Positions 7,034 through 11,349 of a stretch of DNA of 11,349 bases are shown here, one piece after another. The stretch is from Bacteroidales bacterium (lineage in GTDB: Bacteria > Bacteroidota > Bacteroidia > Bacteroidales > UBA932): contig JAFUQW010000001.1 of NCBI GenBank assembly GCA_017472115.1, forward strand, positions 1-11,349, written 5' to 3'. How positions within the stretch are numbered: the stretch's first letter is position 1; each line of letters starts with the position of its first letter. The position numbers were made by a program, and so were the translations under genes. The notes under the pieces are model-generated. The model did not search any database. It was not told the DNA's origin and worked only from the letters and a program-made list of their open reading frames with translations.

Positions 7034-8203
7034 ATGAAACTCAAATTCATTCTCGCAGCGGCTGCCTTCGGAATAGCAGCCCTCGCAGCAGCTCAGGAGG
7101 CCCCTGAGTATGAGTTCACCGTAATCAAGGAGAACCCTATCACATCTGTCAAGAATCAGAACCGTTCCGGCACATGCTGGTGCTACTCGGCACTTTCATT
7201 CATAGAGTCTGAGATTCTCAGGACAAAGGGACTTGAACTTGACCTCTCAGAAATGTTCGTAGTCGGCAAGTCATACCATGACAGAGCTGTAAAGTATGTA
7301 AGACTTGACGGTCACCTCAATTTCGCGGCAGGCTCGTCTTTCGGTGACGTGCTTCATGTAATCGACGATTACGGCATCGTACCTCAGTCTGCAATGCCGG
7401 GAATGAACTACGGTTCAGCACTTCCTGAGCAGAGCGAGCTTGACGCAGCCCTCAAGGCTTACGTATCTGCTATCGCTTCAAACCCTAACAGAAAGCTCAC
7501 CACCGCATGGCTCAACGGCTTCGACGGCATCGTGGCTGCATATTTCGGAGAATATCCACAGACCTTCATTGTTGACGGAGTTGAATATACACCGATGTCA
7601 TACAGAGATTTTCTCGGCATCGACATGGATGACTATGTGAACATCACTTCGTTCACTCACCATCCTTTCTACGAGCAGTTCGTGATCGAGGTTCCTGACA
7701 ACTGGCGCTGGGACACAGCATACAACCTCCCTATGGACGAGATGATGGACGTAATGTTCAATGCTATCGAGAACGGCTATACCATCGCATGGGGTTCTGA
7801 TGTCAGTGAGCAGGGCTTCACCCGCAACGGAACAGCTGTAGCGCTTGCAGAAGTAAAGGCTACCACCGGTTCGGATCAGGAGCGCTGGGTAGGAAAGGCT
7901 GACGCCGCACAGCAGGAAGTGAAGGCGGCTCTCCCTGCAGAGGTTACCGTGACACAGAAAATGCGTCAGGAAGGATATGACAGAAAGACCACTACCGATG
8001 ACCACGGCATGCACATCTACGGTCTCGCACAGGATCAGAACGGCACCAAGTACTTCATGGTCAAGAACTCATGGGGTGAAAGCGGAAAATATAAGGGAAT
8101 ATGGTATGCTTCTGAAACTTTCGTGAAGTTCAAGACCCTTAACATCGTCGTTCACAAGGACGCTCTTCCAAAGGATATAAAGAAGAAGCTCGGCATCAAA
8201 TAA
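7034..8203 (+). CDS. Secreted C1-family cysteine peptidase (aminopeptidase C/bleomycin hydrolase type)
   Basis: The 389-residue protein starts with a classical signal peptide (MKLKFILAAAAFGIAALAAA) with likely cleavage before Gln21, so it acts in the periplasm or outside the cell. The papain-type active site is complete: Gln42 in KNQNRSG, Cys48 in GTCWCYS, His324 in DDHGMH, and Asn345 in VKNSWGES. It resembles bleomycin hydrolase/PepC, which trim peptides from the N-terminus. Those enzymes are usually cytoplasmic and about 450 residues, so the signal peptide and shorter length mark the secreted Bacteroidota version. A start at 6998 would add 12 residues, but that ATG directly follows the -7 box and would spoil the signal peptide. 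The gene is followed 6 bp later by pssA, probably in one transcript. Confidence 0.9.
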   Translation: MKLKFILAAAAFGIAALAAAQEAPEYEFTVIKENPITSVKNQNRSGTCWCYSALSFIESEILRTKGLELDLSEMFVVGKSYHDRAVKYVRLDGHLNFAAGSSFGDVLHVIDDYGIVPQSAMPGMNYGSALPEQSELDAALKAYVSAIASNPNRKLTTAWLNGFDGIVAAYFGEYPQTFIVDGVEYTPMSYRDFLGIDMDDYVNITSFTHHPFYEQFVIEVPDNWRWDTAYNLPMDEMMDVMFNAIENGYTIAWGSDVSEQGFTRNGTAVALAEVKATTGSDQERWVGKADAAQQEVKAALPAEVTVTQKMRQEGYDRKTTTDDHGMHIYGLAQDQNGTKYFMVKNSWGESGKYKGIWYASETFVKFKTLNIVVHKDALPKDIKKKLGIK

Positions 8204-8209
8204 TCCGGA

Positions 8210-8938
8210 ATGAAGATAATCAGACATATCCCCAATACAATCACATCCATGAATCTCCTTTTCGGAGCCATGGGTGTGATTGCCACATTCAACGGACGAT
8301 TCGACCATGCATTCTATTTGATGCTTGCAGCTGCTGTCTGCGATTTCTGCGACGGACTCAGCGCAAGGCTCCTTGGTGCATACTCAGACATGGGCAAGGA
8401 ACTTGACTCCCTTGCTGATATGGTCAGTTTCGGACTTCTCCCTGCACTGATGATGCACAGACTGATGGTTGCAACTACAGGGGAAGGTGTTCTGACATAT
8501 ATTCCTCTGGCCATTGCCGTTTTCTCGGCTCTGAGACTTGCCAAATTCAACATTGACGAGAGACAGAGCGAGAGTTTCATCGGACTTGCCACACCTGCAT
8601 GCGCGATGATCTGCGGTTCATTCGCCTATTATGTGAGCAATGATCCGAGCAGCGTATTGCATGCATGGGCATCAGCCAGATTCTTCATTCCTATAGGAAC
8701 GATCGTGCTTTCGCTTCTTCTGGTAAGCGAGATTCCGATGTTCTCGATGAAGTTCAAGAAGAACATCAAGCCAGGCACCCCTATCCACAAGCAGAGAATA
8801 GGCTTTGCCGGAGTGATATTCGTATCTGTTGTCCTTGTTATCCTCCTTGGTCTGAACTGGTCCATGATCATACTCCTGACATTCATATCATACATCGTGA
8901 TGAATGTAGGAGTCATGCTTCTTTTCAGAAAGAAATAG
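8210..8938 (+). CDS. pssA: CDP-diacylglycerol--serine O-phosphatidyltransferase
   Basis: The 242-residue membrane protein carries the full CDP-alcohol phosphotransferase signature DG-x2-AR-x8-G-x3-D-x3-D: Asp48, Gly49, Ala52, Arg53, Gly62, Asp66 and Asp70. Several hydrophobic segments follow, including a pair near the C-terminus. It joins serine to CDP-diacylglycerol to give phosphatidylserine, the precursor of phosphatidylethanolamine, at the inner membrane. The N-terminus IPNTITSMNLLFG is typical of bacterial PssA, which makes phosphatidylserine a better call than phosphatidylglycerophosphate. It begins 6 bp after the peptidase stop and ends before a hairpin terminator. Confidence 0.93.
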   Translation: MKIIRHIPNTITSMNLLFGAMGVIATFNGRFDHAFYLMLAAAVCDFCDGLSARLLGAYSDMGKELDSLADMVSFGLLPALMMHRLMVATTGEGVLTYIPLAIAVFSALRLAKFNIDERQSESFIGLATPACAMICGSFAYYVSNDPSSVLHAWASARFFIPIGTIVLSLLLVSEIPMFSMKFKKNIKPGTPIHKQRIGFAGVIFVSVVLVILLGLNWSMIILLTFISYIVMNVGVMLLFRKK

Positions 8939-8956
8939 ACTGTTTTCTAAAAATGA

Positions 8957-8980
8957 AAGCCGGTCCTGACGGGCCGGCTT
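8957..8980. terminator. Terminator between convergent pssA and rubrerythrin genes
   Basis: AAGCCGGTCC (8957-8966) pairs with GGGCCGGCTT (8971-8980) in a 10-bp stem with one G-T wobble and a TGAC loop. On the minus strand it is followed by TCATTTTTAG, a fair T-run for ending the rubrerythrin transcript. On the plus strand the following ATTCATTATAG is weaker. It probably serves both directions. Confidence 0.75.
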
Positions 8981-9001
8981 ATTCATTATAGATATGATCT
9001 C

Positions 9002-9544
9002 CTAATAGTTGGTAGGATGGATCATGAAATAGCTCTTCGCATGCTTGCATACAGGACAAAGTTCAGGAGCCTTCTTGCCAACAACGATATGACCGCAGTT
9101 AGAGCACTCCCACATCATATCCTCGTCGCGTGAGAAAACGAGACCGCCTTCTACATTTGCAAGAAGTTTACGATAGCGCTCCTCGTGCATCTTCTCGATT
9201 GCAGCCACCTTCTCGAAAAGGATTGCAATCTCTTCGAAGCCTTCCTCGTGAGCCTCTACTGCAAAACCTGCATACATGTCAGTCCACTCGTAGTTCTCAC
9301 CCTCAGCTGCATCCAGAAGATTGGTTGCAGTATCAGGCATCTCACCGCCATGAAGAAGCTTGAACCAGATCTTTGCGTGTTCCTTCTCGTTGTTTGCAGT
9401 CTCTTCGAAGAGCTTGCCTATCTGTACATAACCGTCCTTCTTTGCCTTTGAAGCATAGTAAGTGTATTTGTTGCGGGCCATAGACTCACCCGCAAAAGCT
9501 GTCTGAAGATTCGCTTCAGTCTTGGATCCTTTTAATTCTTTCAT
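9002..9544 (-). CDS. rbr: Rubrerythrin
   Basis: The 180-residue cytoplasmic protein has a ferritin-like diiron domain followed by a rubredoxin-like domain. Diiron ligands are visible as Glu20, the ENNEKEH-type pair Glu53/His56, Glu97, and the IEKMH pair Glu117/His120. The C-terminal iron site has Cys147, Cys150, Cys163 and Cys166 (CSNC and CPVC). Rubrerythrin reduces hydrogen peroxide in anaerobes, taking electrons through the rubredoxin domain. A frame from 9697 would add 51 residues, but it would overlap nhaC and start upstream of the -7 box; the ATG at 9544 begins [13 protein letters not shown], the normal family start. The leader is about 50 bases and contains a small hairpin. Confidence 0.96.
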   Translation of the reverse strand: MKELKGSKTEANLQTAFAGESMARNKYTYYASKAKKDGYVQIGKLFEETANNEKEHAKIWFKLLHGGEMPDTATNLLDAAEGENYEWTDMYAGFAVEAHEEGFEEIAILFEKVAAIEKMHEERYRKLLANVEGGLVFSRDEDMMWECSNCGHIVVGKKAPELCPVCKHAKSYFMIHPTNY

Positions 9545-9579
9545 AATTCTGTTTATTATAGTTATTCTGTTATCAATTC

Positions 9580-9597
9580 TGAAGCCAAGAGACTTCA
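9580..9597 (-). promoter_or_regulatory. Possible 5' hairpin of rubrerythrin mRNA
   Basis: TGAAG (9580-9584) and CTTCA (9593-9597) can form a 5-bp stem with an 8-base loop. The predicted transcript start is near 9596, so the hairpin would lie at the very 5' end of the message, where it could protect the mRNA or act as an operator. The stem is short and may be chance. Confidence 0.3.
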
Positions 9598-9602
9598 ACA
9601 GA

Positions 9603-9610
9603 CAAATATA
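9603..9610 (-). promoter_or_regulatory. -7 box of rubrerythrin gene
   Basis: TATATTTG on the minus strand matches TAnnTTTG, 13 bp past the nhaC stop. Any -33 element would lie inside the end of nhaC. A small palindrome, ATAGT-AA-ACTAT (9608-9619), overlaps the upstream edge of the box. Confidence 0.65.
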
Positions 9611-9615
9611 GTAAA

Positions 9616-11079
9616 CTATTTCGATTTTTTCACAATCTTGAAGCCGATCGCAGCGATAAAAATTGACATAAACGGCGAAAGAAGATTGAAGAAACAATAT
9701 GGGAGATAATCCAATGTGGCAACCTTAAGAACAGTAGCCTGAGTCATACCGCAGGAATTCCAAGGAATAAGCACAGAAACGACAGTTGCAGAGTCCTCTA
9801 CAGAACGGCTGAGCAATTTCGGATCATAGCCTCTTTCCTGATAAAGTTTCTTGTAAAGACTGCTGGTAAGTATGATCGACAGATACTGGTCACCGGTGAT
9901 CATATTTGCAAAAATACCGGTTCCAACAGTTGATGCCACCATGGTGACTCTTCTTCTCACAAACCTTACAAGCGTATCGGTCAGTGTCTGGAGCATTCCG
10001 CTTCCCATAAGTACACCTCCGAAGCAGCTTGCTGCAATGATAAGGAAAACAGTATTGAGCATTCCTGTCATTCCCCTCGTAGAAACAAGAGAGTTCAAAG
10101 CAGCATTTCCTGTCTCTATGGCGGTAGTCCCGTAATATGAAATGAAAAGCCCTTTGAAACCGTTTACAAAAGAGAGCGGAGCTGACGTATCAGGTGTCAT
10201 TCCGGACGCAACCGCCCCTAAAATATGCGGTTGAAAAAGGATGGCCGCGACTCCGGCTATCACAGCAGCAATGAAAAGAGTCGCAATTGCCGAGACTTTT
10301 CTCATTATGAGAAGTGCCGTCAGCACCGGCACGAGGAAAAGCCACGGAGATATATTGAAGGTATCCTTGAGATCAGCCGAAAAATCCGCGGCCTGTACAG
10401 TCTGGACATCACCATGCATAAGGCTCACTACCAGAAAGATCAGCAAGGTAATGGCAAATGAAGGTACCGTCGTGACCATCATGAAGCGTATATGTGTGAA
10501 AAGCGGTGTTCCTGCAGAAGAAGAAGCCAGAACGGTAGTATCGGAAAGCGGAGAGACCTTGTCACCGAAATATGCGCCGGAAATTATTGCCCCCGCTATC
10601 CATCCCGGCTCATAACCCTGTGCCGTACCGATTCCCACAAGTGCCACTCCGATCGTAGCTATCGTCGTCCAGGAACTGCCCGTCATCACCGCAATCACGG
10701 CACTGATGGCGCACGATGCGAATAGGAAGATCTCGGGAAGAATTACCTTCATTCCATAATATATCATTGTAGGTACGACGCCGCTTATCATCCACGAACC
10801 AGATACGGCTCCGATGAGCAGCAGTATCACTATCGAAGTTCCCACAGATGTGATATTGTCAAGAATAGACTCTTCAAAAACCTTCCACGGTATCTTGTAA
10901 AGGACCATTGCAAGTACCACTGTGAAGCCTGCCGCAAACAGCAGAGCCACCTGGCTGGCACCTGACAACGCATCAGTACCGAATACATATATTACTAATG
11001 TAAGAGCTGCCACAAGAACGATGAAAGGCAGCAGAGACACCCACCAGGAAGGCTTTCCTCCCCTATTGAAACACTTCAT
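9616..11079 (-). CDS. nhaC: Na+/H+ antiporter of the NhaC family
   Basis: The 487-residue protein is strongly hydrophobic, with about a dozen predicted membrane segments. Motifs near [16 protein letters not shown] (132-147) and [17 protein letters not shown] (166-182) are characteristic of NhaC; the latter carries the polar and acidic residues proposed for ion binding. It would exchange sodium for protons across the inner membrane to control pH and sodium. Lactate/malate and related antiporters belong to the same family, so the substrate is inferred. A longer frame from 11145 would start upstream of the -7 box and inside the gapA terminator hairpin, so the ATG at 11079 is chosen. There is no terminator before rubrerythrin, so some read-through is likely. 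Confidence 0.92.
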   Translation of the reverse strand: MKCFNRGGKPSWWVSLLPFIVLVAALTLVIYVFGTDALSGASQVALLFAAGFTVVLAMVLYKIPWKVFEESILDNITSVGTSIVILLLIGAVSGSWMISGVVPTMIYYGMKVILPEIFLFASCAISAVIAVMTGSSWTTIATIGVALVGIGTAQGYEPGWIAGAIISGAYFGDKVSPLSDTTVLASSSAGTPLFTHIRFMMVTTVPSFAITLLIFLVVSLMHGDVQTVQAADFSADLKDTFNISPWLFLVPVLTALLIMRKVSAIATLFIAAVIAGVAAILFQPHILGAVASGMTPDTSAPLSFVNGFKGLFISYYGTTAIETGNAALNSLVSTRGMTGMLNTVFLIIAASCFGGVLMGSGMLQTLTDTLVRFVRRRVTMVASTVGTGIFANMITGDQYLSIILTSSLYKKLYQERGYDPKLLSRSVEDSATVVSVLIPWNSCGMTQATVLKVATLDYLPYCFFNLLSPFMSIFIAAIGFKIVKKSK

Positions 11080-11106
11080 AACTACACTACTTGATAAAAC
11101 CGGCTG

Positions 11107-11114
11107 CAAAGATA
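11107..11114 (-). promoter_or_regulatory. -7 box of nhaC
   Basis: TATCTTTG on the minus strand matches TAnnTTTG and lies 27 bases before the nhaC ATG. The upstream T-run belongs to the gapA terminator; no clear -33 TTTG is present. The leader would be about 20 bases. Confidence 0.6.
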
Positions 11115-11137
11115 CTAATTTACAGCATAAAAAAGAA

Positions 11138-11161
11138 GCTGTCACCTTTTACAGTGACAGC
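11138..11161 (-). terminator. Rho-independent terminator of gapA
   Basis: A perfect 8-bp stem (GCTGTCAC at 11138-11145 with its complement at 11154-11161) and an 8-base loop are followed on the minus strand by TTCTTTTTT. It begins 28 bases past the gapA stop and separates gapA from the nhaC promoter. Confidence 0.9.
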
Positions 11162-11189
11162 CTCAGTATATAATCTGAATATGTTCAAA

Positions 11190-11349
<160 letters not shown>

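Noticed and set aside
9545..9697. N-terminal extension of rubrerythrin by 51 residues
   Set aside because: It would start inside nhaC upstream of the rubrerythrin -7 box, and it has no similarity to the family N-terminus.

Overview
The window reads as chromosomal DNA of a member of the Bacteroidota, most likely order Bacteroidales. The gene content fits (a type III glutamine synthetase, an NhaC antiporter, rubrerythrin, a secreted C1 peptidase). Almost every gene lacks a strong Shine-Dalgarno sequence but is preceded by the -7 promoter box typical of this phylum, TAnnTTTG. I cannot name a genus. Most of the window is housekeeping and conserved accessory metabolism. I did not find a defence system, CRISPR array, insertion sequence or obvious new multi-gene system. 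The least explained part is the extreme left edge.

Layout, left to right. (1) Positions 1-217: the first codons of a minus-strand ORF running off the edge, four copies of an AGTACAYT repeat, a strong terminator, and a minus-strand tRNA-Cys(GCA) with its own promoter. This resembles the end of an element integrated at a tRNA gene, but only the edge is visible. (2) Positions 295-5045, minus strand: a tightly packed run read as glnN (type III glutamine synthetase), a DEDDy 3'-5' exonuclease, an RlmI-like rRNA methyltransferase and an SGNH-hydrolase lipoprotein. The last three are joined by overlaps (4 bp ATGA, then 11 bp), so this is probably one operon. (3) Position 5150 onward, plus strand: a class I/II aminotransferase divergent from glnN across about 100 bp that carries two facing-away -7 boxes with an 8-bp inverted repeat. 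(4) Positions 6303-6959, minus strand: a small alpha/beta hydrolase whose 3' end overlaps the aminotransferase by 47 bp. (5) Positions 7034-8938, plus strand: a secreted aminopeptidase-C/bleomycin-hydrolase-like protease followed 6 bp later by pssA (phosphatidylserine synthase), ending at a terminator shared with the convergent genes. (6) Positions 9002-11349, minus strand: the 3' end of gapA with its terminator, nhaC, and rubrerythrin, each of the last two with its own -7 box.

How the genes may work together: glnN and the divergent aminotransferase would both handle glutamate/glutamine-linked nitrogen and share one regulatory region. The exonuclease and rRNA methyltransferase suggest an RNA-maintenance pair. 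Rubrerythrin (peroxide detoxification) and NhaC (sodium/proton exchange) are stress and homeostasis functions. In several genes the longest possible reading frame starts upstream of, inside, or immediately next to the -7 box, so shorter starts were chosen and the reasons are given in each entry.
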